In this document: one piece after another, positions 1-7,024 of the stretch
How positions within the stretch are numbered: position 1 is the first letter of the stretch
Layout of the letters: each line of letters starts with the position of its first letter
The notes under the pieces: generated by a model
The model's database searches: none
Told to the model about the DNA's origin: nothing
The model's input: the letters and a program-made list of their open reading frames with translations, nothing else
Assembly (NCBI GenBank): GCA_018065365.1
Contig: JAGHTH010000026.1
Span: forward strand, 1 to 11,664
Reading direction: 5' to 3'
Length of the DNA: 11,664 nt
Source of the DNA: Candidatus Coliplasma caballi
Lineage (GTDB): Bacteria > Bacillota > Clostridia > Oscillospirales > CAG-382
Translations under genes and position numbers: made by a program

Positions 1-698
1 CTTCGACGGTCTGCATCAGTTTTGAAGGCAGCGAGAAATATTTTTCGGAGTCCGACCGTGCCAAAGCGCTCTTAACCGGCAACCCGATCCGCGTGGATAA
101 TATCACGCGCGCGGAAGCACGGGCGCACCTCGGCATTCCGGAAGACGAGCCCTACGTTCTTTCGTTCGGCGGAAGCATGGGCGCGTTGCGCGTCAACGAA
201 CTTTGCTTTGAATTGATGGAAGCGTACAGCATTCCGGCGGGGATCCGGCACGATCACGCGATCGGCAGAGTCGAGTACCGCAAATTCTCCGCGCTCGCGG
301 CGGAAAAAGGGTTTGACAAACGGGAAAACCTGCATATCGAGGGATATTTCTACGATATGCCGTACAGACAGGCGGCGGCGGACGTGATTATCTGCCGCGC
401 GGGCGCGATGACGCTCGCCGAACTTTCCGCGAGAGGAAAAGTGGCGATTTTTATTCCCAGCCCGAACGTCGCCGAGGATCATCAGTACAAGAATGCACGC
501 CTGCTCGCAGACGCGGGCGCCGCGCTGGTCTATCGCGAAAGCGAACTGACTTCCGACGTTCTGGAAGCGGCTCTGCGCGATCTGATCGACAACCCCAACA
601 AACGCAAACGGATGGAAGAAAGCATCAAGAGATTCGCCATGCCGGATTCCGCTGACCGAATCGCGACCGAGGTCGTTCGTCTGGCGGAAGAAAGATAA
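1..698 (+). CDS. murG: MurG, UDP-GlcNAc:lipid I N-acetylglucosaminyltransferase (5' truncated by window)
   Basis: MurG transfers GlcNAc from UDP-GlcNAc to lipid I, giving lipid II at the inner face of the membrane, the last cytoplasmic step of peptidoglycan precursor synthesis. The reading frame is open from base 3, so the window starts inside the gene; about 231 residues are visible of a family length near 360. The visible part starts with ISFEGSEKYF and LTGNPIR, the end of the acceptor-binding N domain and the hinge. The donor-binding domain then shows GGSMGA (the glycine-rich loop usually written GGSQGA), CRAGAMTLAEL, and PSPNVAEDHQYKNA with the conserved Q and N. The stop is TAA at 696-698. 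The first internal ATG-like start near base 93 is not the real start, because homology continues upstream of it. ftsQ follows after 36 bases on the same strand, so the two are probably cotranscribed. Identity is secure. Confidence 0.95.
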   Translation, partial: STVCISFEGSEKYFSESDRAKALLTGNPIRVDNITRAEARAHLGIPEDEPYVLSFGGSMGALRVNELCFELMEAYSIPAGIRHDHAIGRVEYRKFSALAAEKGFDKRENLHIEGYFYDMPYRQAAADVIICRAGAMTLAELSARGKVAIFIPSPNVAEDHQYKNARLLADAGAALVYRESELTSDVLEAALRDLIDNPNKRKRMEESIKRFAMPDSADRIATEVVRLAEER

Positions 699-734
699 AA
701 AAGCAAGAAGTACGCACGGAAAGGAAGTGGCAGC

Positions 735-1616
735 ATGGAAGAATCGCCCCACCGTTTCATACGTTCCAACGTAACGATCGACGAACTGCGCAGCAAGCAG
801 GAAAGCAAGCAGCGTCGCCGCACGGCGTTCTACGTCCTGCTGTTCCTTGTGGTCGTCATTGCGTTCCTGACCGTCGGCTTTTTCCGTTTCTTTCGCGTCG
901 CGGAGATCAACATTACGGGCTTTCGCAGTTATACCGAAGGGCAGATCCGCGAACAGATCGCCATTGAGGAAGGCGACAACCTGTTTTCGTTCGATCCCGA
1001 GGAAATCGAGGAAACGCTTCGCAAAGCCCTGCCGTTTCTCGGCGACGTCAGCGTAACGCGCAAGTGGCCTTCCACGGTCAACGTGGAAGTTGCCGAACGC
1101 CAGGTCGATCTGACGATGCGCGTCGGGGAAGACGCCTACCTGCTTTCCGGGGACCTTCACGTTTTGGGAAAGATCGGCGGCGGGGAAATCGTCCCGGGCG
1201 TTACGTCGCTGACTGCCGGCGCAGTCGTTCGCTGCCTGGTCGGAGAAACCGTTACGTTCCGCGAAAACCGTATGGGAAAAGATTTTTTGGAACTGTTTGA
1301 CCGGATCAAGTATTACAATATGAAAGATAAGATCGTGTCGATCGACATGACTTCCCGATTCGATATTTATCTGAATTACGAAAACCGCTTTACGATCTAC
1401 CTTGCCGACGTGGACAACGCCGACCTCAAACTGCGGTTCCTTGCGGAGATCCTTTCGCGGCTGAACGCGACCGATCGCGGAACGATCGACCTGTCCGATC
1501 CGCGTGAAGCGGCGGTGCGGCTGGACGATTCGCCGGTTGCTCCCGTCGAGGATCCGACGGCTTCCGAGGAGCCGGAAACGTCGGAAGAACAGTCTTCTTC
1601 GGAAGAAAATGGGTAA
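735..1616 (+). CDS. ftsQ: Cell division protein FtsQ/DivIB
   Basis: FtsQ/DivIB is a bitopic divisome protein that bridges early and late division proteins and works with FtsL and FtsB/DivIC. The 293-residue product has a basic cytoplasmic N-terminus ending in KQRRR, one membrane segment at about residues 31-50, and then a POTRA domain at about 53-123 (FRVAEINITGFRSYTEGQIR through KWPSTVNVEVAERQ). The beta domain follows. The last 20 or so residues are an acidic, serine-rich tail, common in Gram-positive DivIB. The ATG at 735 is preceded by GGAAAGGAAG. The position between murG and ftsZ supports the call. murA or murB, which often sit between murG and ftsQ in Clostridia, are absent here. Name choice (FtsQ or DivIB) is a matter of convention. 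Confidence 0.92.
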   Translation: MEESPHRFIRSNVTIDELRSKQESKQRRRTAFYVLLFLVVVIAFLTVGFFRFFRVAEINITGFRSYTEGQIREQIAIEEGDNLFSFDPEEIEETLRKALPFLGDVSVTRKWPSTVNVEVAERQVDLTMRVGEDAYLLSGDLHVLGKIGGGEIVPGVTSLTAGAVVRCLVGETVTFRENRMGKDFLELFDRIKYYNMKDKIVSIDMTSRFDIYLNYENRFTIYLADVDNADLKLRFLAEILSRLNATDRGTIDLSDPREAAVRLDDSPVAPVEDPTASEEPETSEEQSSSEENG

Positions 1617-1748
1617 ATTTTTGCGAAAAACGCAAAAAAAGTCGTAAATAATCTGCAAAAATTGCAAAAACCCCTTGCATTCTTGCAAAAAAAAGTTTAT
1701 TATAGTAAACGAGAAAAAAAGATTTCTAAATAATCGGAGGAAAAACAC
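1617..1748 (+). promoter_or_regulatory. ftsQ-ftsZ spacer with ftsZ promoter and phased A-tracts
   Basis: This 132-base spacer is far more AT-rich than the flanking genes. It holds a promoter candidate TTGCAT (1675-1680), 17-base spacer, TATTAT (1698-1703). The ribosome binding site GGAGG is at 1736-1740, eight bases before the ftsZ ATG. Upstream is a perfect inverted repeat, TTTTTGCG (1618-1625) with CGCAAAAA (1631-1638), and a series of short TGCAAAAA-like units at 1654, 1663 and 1684. The A-tracts recur at roughly helical spacing, which suggests curved DNA or an UP-element-like role. That role is inference. Confidence 0.72.
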
Positions 1749-2828
1749 ATGGGAAACTACAATGTGAACGCGAACGACGTCGTCATTAAAGTCGTCGGTG
1801 TCGGCGGCGGCGGCGGAAACGCGGTCAACCGCATGATCTCTTCTTTTGAGAAAGGCGACGTGGACTTTATCAATGTCAACACCGATTCTCAGGTGCTGAT
1901 GAAATCCACCGCTCCCACCAAGATCATCATCGGCGAAAAAATCACCAAAGGCAAGGGTGCCGGAAGCAACCCCGAAGTCGGTGAGAAAGCCGCTGACGAG
2001 TCCATCGAGCAGATCACCGAAGCACTGACCGGCGCGGACATGGTCTTCATTACCGCAGGTATGGGCGGCGGCACGGGTACCGGCGCGGCTCCTATCGTTG
2101 CGAAGATCGCGAAATCGCTCGGCATTCTGACCGTTGCGATCGTAACGAAGCCCTTCCAGTTCGAAGGCGCAAAGAGAATGGCACAGGCGGAAGCGGGCAT
2201 CGAAAAGCTCGCGGAATTCGTGGACAGCTTGATCGTGATTCCGAACGAGCGTCTCAAACTCCTGACCGACAAGAGAATCACGTTCTTAAACGCGTTCCAG
2301 GAAGCTGACGACGTTCTTCGTAAGGGCGTGCAGTCTATCTGCGAACTGATCACGGTGGAAGGAATTATCAACCTCGACTTCGCGGACGTTTGCGCGGTTA
2401 TGGCAAACGCAGGCCTCGCTCACATGGGCGTCGGCTCCGCAAAGGGCAAAGACAAGGCGGAAATGGCAGCCAAAATGGCAATGTCTTCTCCTCTGCTCGA
2501 GACCAACATTTCGGGCGCGAAGGGCATCGTAGTCAACATCACCGCTTCTCCCGACATCGGTCTGGACGAGATCGACGCAGCCGTTGCAATGATCACGAGC
2601 GAAGCACAGCGCGACGCGACGATCATCTTCGGCGCCGCTCTCAACCCCGAGCTTGAAGACGAGATGAAGATCACGCTGGTCGCTACCGGCTTTGAGGCAG
2701 ACAAGAAAGCGGCTGACAAGAAGCGCGCGATGGCTGCATCGGAAGCTTCCGCGGAAGAGAATCCCGAAGTTACCGAAGAGTCCGACATCAAAGACATCAT
2801 TGACATGCTCAACAGAGGCCGCAAATAA
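1749..2828 (+). CDS. ftsZ: Cell division protein FtsZ
   Basis: FtsZ is the tubulin-like GTPase that polymerises into the Z ring and recruits the division machinery. The 359-residue product shows the N-terminal glycine-rich loop GVGGGGGNAVNRM (17-29), NTDSQVL (44-50), the tubulin signature GGGTGTGAAP (106-115), and the T7 synergy loop NLDFADV (208-214) that completes the GTPase site of the neighbouring subunit. The polymerising core ends near residue 317. It is followed by a short linker of about 30 charged and alanine-rich residues and the C-terminal sequence DIKDIIDMLNRGRK. That tail keeps acidic, hydrophobic and basic parts but lacks the usual IPxFLR-type core peptide. The start is ATG at 1749 with GGAGG eight bases upstream. 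It has its own promoter and terminator, so it can be expressed apart from murG-ftsQ. ftsA is not in this window. Confidence 0.98.
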   Translation: MGNYNVNANDVVIKVVGVGGGGGNAVNRMISSFEKGDVDFINVNTDSQVLMKSTAPTKIIIGEKITKGKGAGSNPEVGEKAADESIEQITEALTGADMVFITAGMGGGTGTGAAPIVAKIAKSLGILTVAIVTKPFQFEGAKRMAQAEAGIEKLAEFVDSLIVIPNERLKLLTDKRITFLNAFQEADDVLRKGVQSICELITVEGIINLDFADVCAVMANAGLAHMGVGSAKGKDKAEMAAKMAMSSPLLETNISGAKGIVVNITASPDIGLDEIDAAVAMITSEAQRDATIIFGAALNPELEDEMKITLVATGFEADKKAADKKRAMAASEASAEENPEVTEESDIKDIIDMLNRGRK

Positions 2829-2851
2829 GTTTTTACTCCGGCAACGGAATC

Positions 2852-2883
2852 AAAAACGGTATGCACATCGCATACCGTTTTTT
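2852..2883. terminator. Bidirectional terminator between ftsZ and the glycerate kinase gene
   Basis: A 13-bp perfect stem, AAAAACGGTATGC (2852-2864) with its complement (2870-2882), has a 5-base loop ACATC. It ends in six T on the + strand and is preceded by five A, which become a U-tract on the - strand. It can therefore stop ftsZ transcription from the left and the thyA-folA-kinase transcript from the right. The convergent genes leave only 65 bases between them. Confidence 0.9.
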
Positions 2884-2893
2884 GTATTCTGTT

Positions 2894-4117
2894 TTATCGG
2901 ATCAGCAAAACCGTGAGGTCGTTGACGTTGGTGCCGGTCGGGCCGGTAAAGAGCAGCCCGTCCACAGCCGCGAGGGCGTGATAGGAGTCGTTCTCGCGTA
3001 AAACGTCGGGGATTCGGTATCCCGCGTTTTCCAGCCGGTCTGCCGTTTCTCCGTCCACGATACCGCCTGCCGCGTCGGTAGGCCCGTCCGTTCCGTCGGA
3101 GCCGACCGAGAACAACAGCACGCCGTCTTTTCCGCGGAGACCTTCCGCGGCGGCAAGCGCAAGTTCCTGATTTCTGCCGCCGAGCCCGTGTCCCGTCAGC
3201 TTGACGACCGTTTCGCCGCCGCAGATATACGCGGTCGGGCAGGAAACGGGGGAGTCCGCCAGCGAAGCAAGCCAAGCGCCCGCTTCTTTGGCTTCGCAGG
3301 AAAGTCCGTCGGTCAGAATGATCGGCTCGTACCCGAGCGAAGCGCAGGTACGTTCCGCGGACTCGCAGAGCTGCCGCACCGAGCCCGTGATCCGCGTAAA
3401 CGCGTTCGGGAGTTCTTTGGGCGTTTCGGTTTCGAGCAATTTCCGCACTTCGTCAGAGCAATGCAGCCCGTATTCGTCGGCGATCAGCAGTACTTCTTCC
3501 TTGTAAGTCGGATCGGGATACGCCGGCCCGGAAGCGATGACGTCCGCGCGGTCGCCGAGCACGTCGGATAACGCGACCGTAAATACCCGCGCGGGCGCGC
3601 AATGCAGCGCAAACTTTCCGCCTTTGACCGCCGAAAGTCGCTTGCGTACGGCGTTGATCTCCGTAATGGAAGCGCCGCTTGCGAGCAGTTCGTCTGTGAG
3701 AGAAGCCATTTCTTCCGGCTTGCAGAGCGGCTTTTCAAACAACGCCGAGCCGCCGCCCGACACCAGAAACAGTACCGCGTCGTCAGCGGAAAGTTCCGCC
3801 GTCTTCCGCAAAACGGCGTCCGTTGCGCGATGGGTGTCCTCGTCGGGAACGGGATGCCCCGCTTCATAGACGGTAAACCCTTCGATCTCGCCGGCGGAAT
3901 AGCCGTGCTTGGTGATCACGATGCCGTCGGACAGCCGTTCTCCCAACTGCTTTTTCGCCGCGTACGCCATTTGCCACGCCGCTTTTCCGATCGCGATCGG
4001 GATCAGTTTCCCGCATATTTCCGGCAGAAAGCCGACCGCCCGTTCGACCGCCGCGTCCGGTTTCGCGAACGCGAGCGCTTCGTCAATGATCCTTTTTGCG
4101 TCTTCGCGCATTCCCAT
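2894..4117 (-). CDS. Glycerate 2-kinase, GckA/TtuD family (DUF4147 plus MOFRL domains)
   Basis: This family phosphorylates D-glycerate with ATP, usually to 2-phosphoglycerate, feeding glycerate into lower glycolysis. Many databases carry the older label hydroxypyruvate reductase for the same family. The 407-residue product is close to the family length. The N-terminal Rossmann-like domain includes IAIGKAAWQMA (41-51), AGHPVPDE (86-93) and VSGGGSAL (119-126), followed by SDVLGD and IASGPAYPDPT. The C-terminal MOFRL domain shows GGRNQELAL (313-321), GSDGTDGPTDAAGG (339-352) and TGPTGTNVNDL (391-401). The ATG at 4117 is preceded by AAAGGA with a spacer of about seven bases; a second ATG two codons later is less well placed. 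It is the last gene of the thyA-folA unit, 47 bases after folA, but a hairpin lies in that gap. A link to folate metabolism is possible through serine/glycerate carbon flow but is only inference. Substrate preference is not visible from sequence. Confidence 0.9.
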   Translation of the reverse strand: MGMREDAKRIIDEALAFAKPDAAVERAVGFLPEICGKLIPIAIGKAAWQMAYAAKKQLGERLSDGIVITKHGYSAGEIEGFTVYEAGHPVPDEDTHRATDAVLRKTAELSADDAVLFLVSGGGSALFEKPLCKPEEMASLTDELLASGASITEINAVRKRLSAVKGGKFALHCAPARVFTVALSDVLGDRADVIASGPAYPDPTYKEEVLLIADEYGLHCSDEVRKLLETETPKELPNAFTRITGSVRQLCESAERTCASLGYEPIILTDGLSCEAKEAGAWLASLADSPVSCPTAYICGGETVVKLTGHGLGGRNQELALAAAEGLRGKDGVLLFSVGSDGTDGPTDAAGGIVDGETADRLENAGYRIPDVLRENDSYHALAAVDGLLFTGPTGTNVNDLTVLLIR

Positions 4118-4133
4118 AGTGATTTCCTTTCAA

Positions 4134-4158
4134 AAACGCCCTCGATCAGAGAGCGTTT
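4134..4158 (-). terminator. Hairpin between folA and the glycerate kinase gene, possible partial terminator
   Basis: On the - strand AAACGCTCTC pairs with GAGGGCGTTT around a 5-base loop, giving a 10-bp stem with one G-U pair. The run of T is short and partly inside the stem, then TTG. The hairpin ends only 16 bases before the kinase start, just ahead of its ribosome binding site. I see no separate promoter in the remaining bases, so it may attenuate rather than block readthrough, or protect the 3' end of a processed thyA-folA message. Confidence 0.5.
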
Positions 4159-4164
4159 CGCTTT

Positions 4165-4671
4165 TTATTTCCGTTTGTGAAGGTAATCGACGTAGCGGAA
4201 TCGTAAACCGCTTGCCGAAACGAACGACTCGCTTTCCCATTCGATCTCCCAATCGTCCGTTTCGTCGAGGTTGGGGAAGAACGCGTCCGCGTCGTCGCTT
4301 TCCGCGTCGATCCTGGTCAACAGCGCACGGTCGCAGAACGGCGCGAGCGCGGAATAAATGCTCTGCCCGCCGAGCACGAACACGTCGCCGTCGCCTTTTG
4401 CCTCCTCGAGCGCATCCTCAACGGAGCGAACAACGACCAAATCGGGCAATTGTTCTTGGTTGACATAATTCCTTGAAATGACGACGTTCTTTCGGTTGGG
4501 AAGCGGTTTCCCGCCCGGAAAACTGTCGAGTGTCTCACGCCCGAGAATGCCCGTATGCCCGGAAGTCAGCATACGGAAACGTTTCATATCTTCCGGCAGG
4601 TTGTAAAGCAGCTTGTTGCGGTTGCCGATCGCAAACCGGCGATCCACCGCCGCAATCAGAATCAGACTCAT
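4165..4671 (-). CDS. folA: Dihydrofolate reductase
   Basis: DHFR reduces dihydrofolate to tetrahydrofolate with NADPH, regenerating the cofactor that thymidylate synthase oxidises. The 168-residue product has the usual length. It shows AAVDRRFAIGNRNKLL at the N-terminus (Met20-loop region), LPEDMKRF with the catalytic acid at D28, ILGRETLDS (42-50, usually MGRxTxxS), LPNRKNVVISR, and GGQSIY (101-106) for NADPH binding. The tryptophan of the common LPW motif is tyrosine here (LLYNLPED) and the one in GRxTW is leucine. The ATG at 4671 was chosen because TGAGGAG, overlapping the thyA stop, sits at good distance; a TTG five codons earlier overlaps thyA and lacks a site. Only 11 bases separate the two genes, so translation is likely coupled to thyA. 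Confidence 0.95.
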   Translation of the reverse strand: MSLILIAAVDRRFAIGNRNKLLYNLPEDMKRFRMLTSGHTGILGRETLDSFPGGKPLPNRKNVVISRNYVNQEQLPDLVVVRSVEDALEEAKGDGDVFVLGGQSIYSALAPFCDRALLTRIDAESDDADAFFPNLDETDDWEIEWESESFVSASGLRFRYVDYLHKRK

Positions 4672-4682
4672 TGTGCGTCTCC

Positions 4683-5525
4683 TCAAATGGCGATCGGGAT
4701 GTTTTTGATCTGCGGGTGCGTTACGTAATCTTCCAACCAGACGTCGTCGGTCGTGAAGTCGTAGAAGTTCTTGATGTCGGGATTGATGTGGAACTTCGGC
4801 GCGGGCAGCGGCTCACGGGAGATCAGTTCCTTGACCAGATCGACGTGGCGGTCGTAAATGTGCGCGTCCGCGATGACGTGGACGAATTCGCCGACCTTCA
4901 TGCCCGAAACCTGTGCAAGCATATGCAGCAGCACGGAATACTGAACGACGTTCCAGTTGTTCGCTGCCAGAATATCCTGCGAGCGCTGGTTGAGAATGCC
5001 GTTCAGCACCAACTCGCCGTTTTCCGAGGTAACGTTGAAAGTCATGCTGTACGCGCAGGGGTACAGATGCATCGAATGCAGATCGGAGAAGGTGTAGATG
5101 TTGGTCATGATACGACGGGAGAAGGGATTGTTCTTGAGGTCGTACAACACGCGATCGACCTGATCGAACATTCCTTCCTTGTACTCGTGCTTGATCCCGA
5201 GCTGATAGCCGTACGCCGTACCGATCGAGCCCGTTTCGTCCGCCCAGGAATCCCAGATATGACTGTTCAGATCGTGGATGTTGTTGGACTTCTTCTGCCA
5301 GATCCACAGCATTTCATCGACGCAGCTCTTGAAACCGGTCTTGCGGAGCGTGAGCGCGGGAAATTCTTTGCGCAGGTCGTAACGGTTGACCACGCAGAAT
5401 TTCTTGATGGTGTATGCAGGCGTTCCGTCTTCCCATACCGGTCTGACTTTTTCGCCGCGGGTGTCCGTTCCGTTTTCGAGAACGTCTTTGCACATATTGA
5501 TGAATAAGGTATCGGCGTAACTCAT
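4683..5525 (-). CDS. thyA: Thymidylate synthase (ThyA)
   Basis: ThyA methylates dUMP to dTMP using methylenetetrahydrofolate and releases dihydrofolate, which the next gene product recycles. The 280-residue protein keeps the phosphate-binding arginine pair in PFSRRIMTNIYTF (about 137-138), the catalytic cysteine C157 in HLYPCAYSMTFNV, NQRSQDILAANNWNV with the conserved R-S and D, and HIYDRHVDL with the histidine and tyrosine that contact the sugar. The residue after the cysteine is alanine where classic ThyA has histidine (PPCH), and the PFN segment is NWN. The ATG at 5525 gives the expected MSYAD start; a TTG two codons upstream is possible, since AGGCAGG lies before both. A promoter at 5562-5590 stands directly upstream, making this the first gene of the thyA-folA unit. 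Confidence 0.93.
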   Translation of the reverse strand: MSYADTLFINMCKDVLENGTDTRGEKVRPVWEDGTPAYTIKKFCVVNRYDLRKEFPALTLRKTGFKSCVDEMLWIWQKKSNNIHDLNSHIWDSWADETGSIGTAYGYQLGIKHEYKEGMFDQVDRVLYDLKNNPFSRRIMTNIYTFSDLHSMHLYPCAYSMTFNVTSENGELVLNGILNQRSQDILAANNWNVVQYSVLLHMLAQVSGMKVGEFVHVIADAHIYDRHVDLVKELISREPLPAPKFHINPDIKNFYDFTTDDVWLEDYVTHPQIKNIPIAI

Positions 5526-5561
5526 TTTCAAAAAACCTGCCTTTTTCTTTCTTTTCGATTT

Positions 5562-5590
5562 ATTGTATCATACTCCGAACCGTTTTGCAA
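5562..5590 (-). promoter_or_regulatory. Promoter of the thyA-folA unit
   Basis: On the - strand TTGCAA (5585-5590) is followed by a 17-base spacer and TACAAT (5562-5567). TG lies one base before the -10 box, an extended -10 feature. The predicted start site near 5555 leaves a leader of about 30 bases before thyA. The promoter begins about 12 bases beyond the terminator of the upstream operon. Confidence 0.82.
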
Positions 5591-5601
5591 TAGAAAACGA
5601 T

Positions 5602-5634
5602 AAAAAAATCCCCGCCTTGTATTTCAAAGCGGGG
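5602..5634 (-). terminator. Terminator of the psd operon
   Basis: On the - strand CCCCGCTTTG pairs with CAAGGCGGGG around the loop AAATA, a 10-bp stem with one wobble pair, followed by ATTTTTTTATC. It lies 17 bases after the stop of the small membrane protein gene and just before the thyA promoter. Confidence 0.92.
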
Positions 5635-5650
5635 AAAAACTGCAAAACGG

Positions 5651-5893
5651 TCAGTTTTTCTTCTTGTGCGTCAGAATCAGCACCAACGCCGCGACGAGCG
5701 CGAGACCGAGCGCCGCGCCGGCGAGGAACAGAACCTTTTTCTTGGTCTTTTCCACTTCTTCGGGATCGGTTTCGTCGTCGATCTCGTCCAGAAGCGCTTC
5801 CGCTTCTTCGAGCGTTCCGTCCAGCGAATTCAGTTCGTCCAGTTCGGACGGAGTTTCGCTTTCGATTTCAATGTGCAGTTCCTTTTCTTCCAT
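5651..5893 (-). CDS. Small acidic tail-anchored membrane protein, function unknown
   Basis: I do not recognise this 80-residue protein. Residues 1-48 carry 22 Asp or Glu and look helical or disordered, with a LEEAEALLDEIDD stretch. KTKKK (49-53) then leads into one hydrophobic segment at about 54-74 (VLFLAGAALGLALVAALVLIL), and the chain ends HKKKN. The layout is that of a tail-anchored protein with a soluble acidic N-terminus. There is no signal peptide or cysteine. The ATG at 5893 has AAGGAG at good spacing, and the gene follows the cysteine desulfurase by 30 bases, ending just before the operon terminator. It is therefore likely a genuine third gene of the psd operon. Its role could be structural or a partner of the desulfurase or decarboxylase; nothing in the sequence decides this. 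Confidence 0.8.
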   Translation of the reverse strand: MEEKELHIEIESETPSELDELNSLDGTLEEAEALLDEIDDETDPEEVEKTKKKVLFLAGAALGLALVAALVLILTHKKKN

Positions 5894-5923
5894 GTCGGTT
5901 TCTCCTTATATCGTAATCTTTTT

Positions 5924-7024
5924 TTACAGAATCTCACGCAGGGCCGCGAGCAGCTCGTCCGTTTCTTCTTCGGTGTTGTCCGCACCGAGTGAGAAGCGTA
6001 AGCAGGAAAGCGCCTGTTCGTCCGTCAGACCGAGCGCGGTCAGCGCATGGCTCGGAGCGCCGGATCCGGACGCGCACGCGGAACCCGCCGAAACGCAGAT
6101 CCCTCGCAGATCGAGCGCGTGCAGCAGCGCCGCGGCGTCTTTTCCGGGGAACATTGCCGAGAGGTGTCCGGGCGTCCGCTCGGAATCCTTGCAGAGCGGA
6201 ACGGCACCGAGGGCGATCAGTCCGTTCTGCAGTCTGTCGCGCAGACGCGATTTGATCTCCCGCTCGCGTTCTCCGTTTTCCACGGATACCTTGAGCGCGG
6301 CGGTCATTCCGGCAACCAGCAAAAGACTTTCCGTACCGGCTCTGCGTTGGCGTTCCTGCCCGCCGCCGACCAGCAGGGGATACGCGACCGTTCCCCGTTT
6401 GCAGATCAGCGCGCCGACGCCTTTCGGCCCGCCGAACTTGTGCGCCGACAGCGAAAGGAAATCGACGCCGAGTTCCCGGAACGACAGCGGGATCAATCCG
6501 ACCGCCTGCACCGCGTCGGTGTGCATCAGCGCACCTGCCTGCCTTGCAAGCACCGCGATTTCCCGAACGGGCTGTAACGTCCCCAATTCATTATTGACAC
6601 GCATGACGGAAACCAAACCCGTTCTGCCGTCGAGCAGACCGTCGCAGTCCGCGGGGGACACGTAACCGCCCTTGTGAACGGGCAGAAAGTCGGTCCTGAC
6701 GCCGTCGCGCTCCAGTTCCTCGCAGGCACGCAAGACCGCGTGATGCTCAAACGGAGTGGTCAATATGCGGTTTTTCCCGGTTGCGAGAACACTCCGGATC
6801 GCCGTAACGTCGGCTTCCGTTCCGCAGGACGTAAAGATCACTTCGTCGTAATCGCAGCCCAACAGGGTAGCCATCGTATCGCGGCAGTCTTCCAGCGCTT
6901 CTCTCGCTTTCATGCCCGCCTCATGTGCCGAGGACGGATTGCCGTAGAGCGAAAACACGCCTTCCATCGCTTCGATCGCTTCTTTTCGGAGCGCGGTCGT
7001 CGCGGCGTGATCAAAATAGATCAT
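5924..7024 (-). CDS. Cysteine desulfurase, NifS/IscS family (class V aminotransferase fold)
   Basis: This PLP enzyme takes sulfur from cysteine as a protein-bound persulfide, giving alanine, for iron-sulfur clusters, thiolated tRNA or other thio-cofactors. In 366 residues it shows YFDHAATT at the N-terminus, GTEAD (68-72), FEHHAV with the PLP-stacking histidine near 95, MRVNNELGTLQP, TDAVQAVG, SAHKFGGPKG with the PLP lysine K196, GGGQERQRRAGTES, and the catalytic cysteine C317 in SAGSACASGSG followed by PSHAL. All catalytic residues are present. The start ATG at 7024 overlaps the psd stop by four bases (ATGA), so translation is coupled to psd. No IscU-type scaffold or ThiI is in the window, so the acceptor cannot be named. 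NifS and IscS are both possible names. Confidence 0.93.
   Translation of the reverse strand: MIYFDHAATTALRKEAIEAMEGVFSLYGNPSSAHEAGMKAREALEDCRDTMATLLGCDYDEVIFTSCGTEADVTAIRSVLATGKNRILTTPFEHHAVLRACEELERDGVRTDFLPVHKGGYVSPADCDGLLDGRTGLVSVMRVNNELGTLQPVREIAVLARQAGALMHTDAVQAVGLIPLSFRELGVDFLSLSAHKFGGPKGVGALICKRGTVAYPLLVGGGQERQRRAGTESLLLVAGMTAALKVSVENGEREREIKSRLRDRLQNGLIALGAVPLCKDSERTPGHLSAMFPGKDAAALLHALDLRGICVSAGSACASGSGAPSHALTALGLTDEQALSCLRFSLGADNTEEETDELLAALREIL

Noticed and set aside
160..190. MurG loop GGSMGA in place of GGSQGA
   Set aside because: The fourth position of this loop varies within the family, so it is not unusual.
72..1748. A 558-codon open frame on the - strand antisense to murG and ftsQ
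   Set aside because: It lies opposite two well-supported genes in GC-rich DNA, has an arginine- and phenylalanine-rich shadow composition, no recognisable domain, and starts in the ftsZ promoter region.
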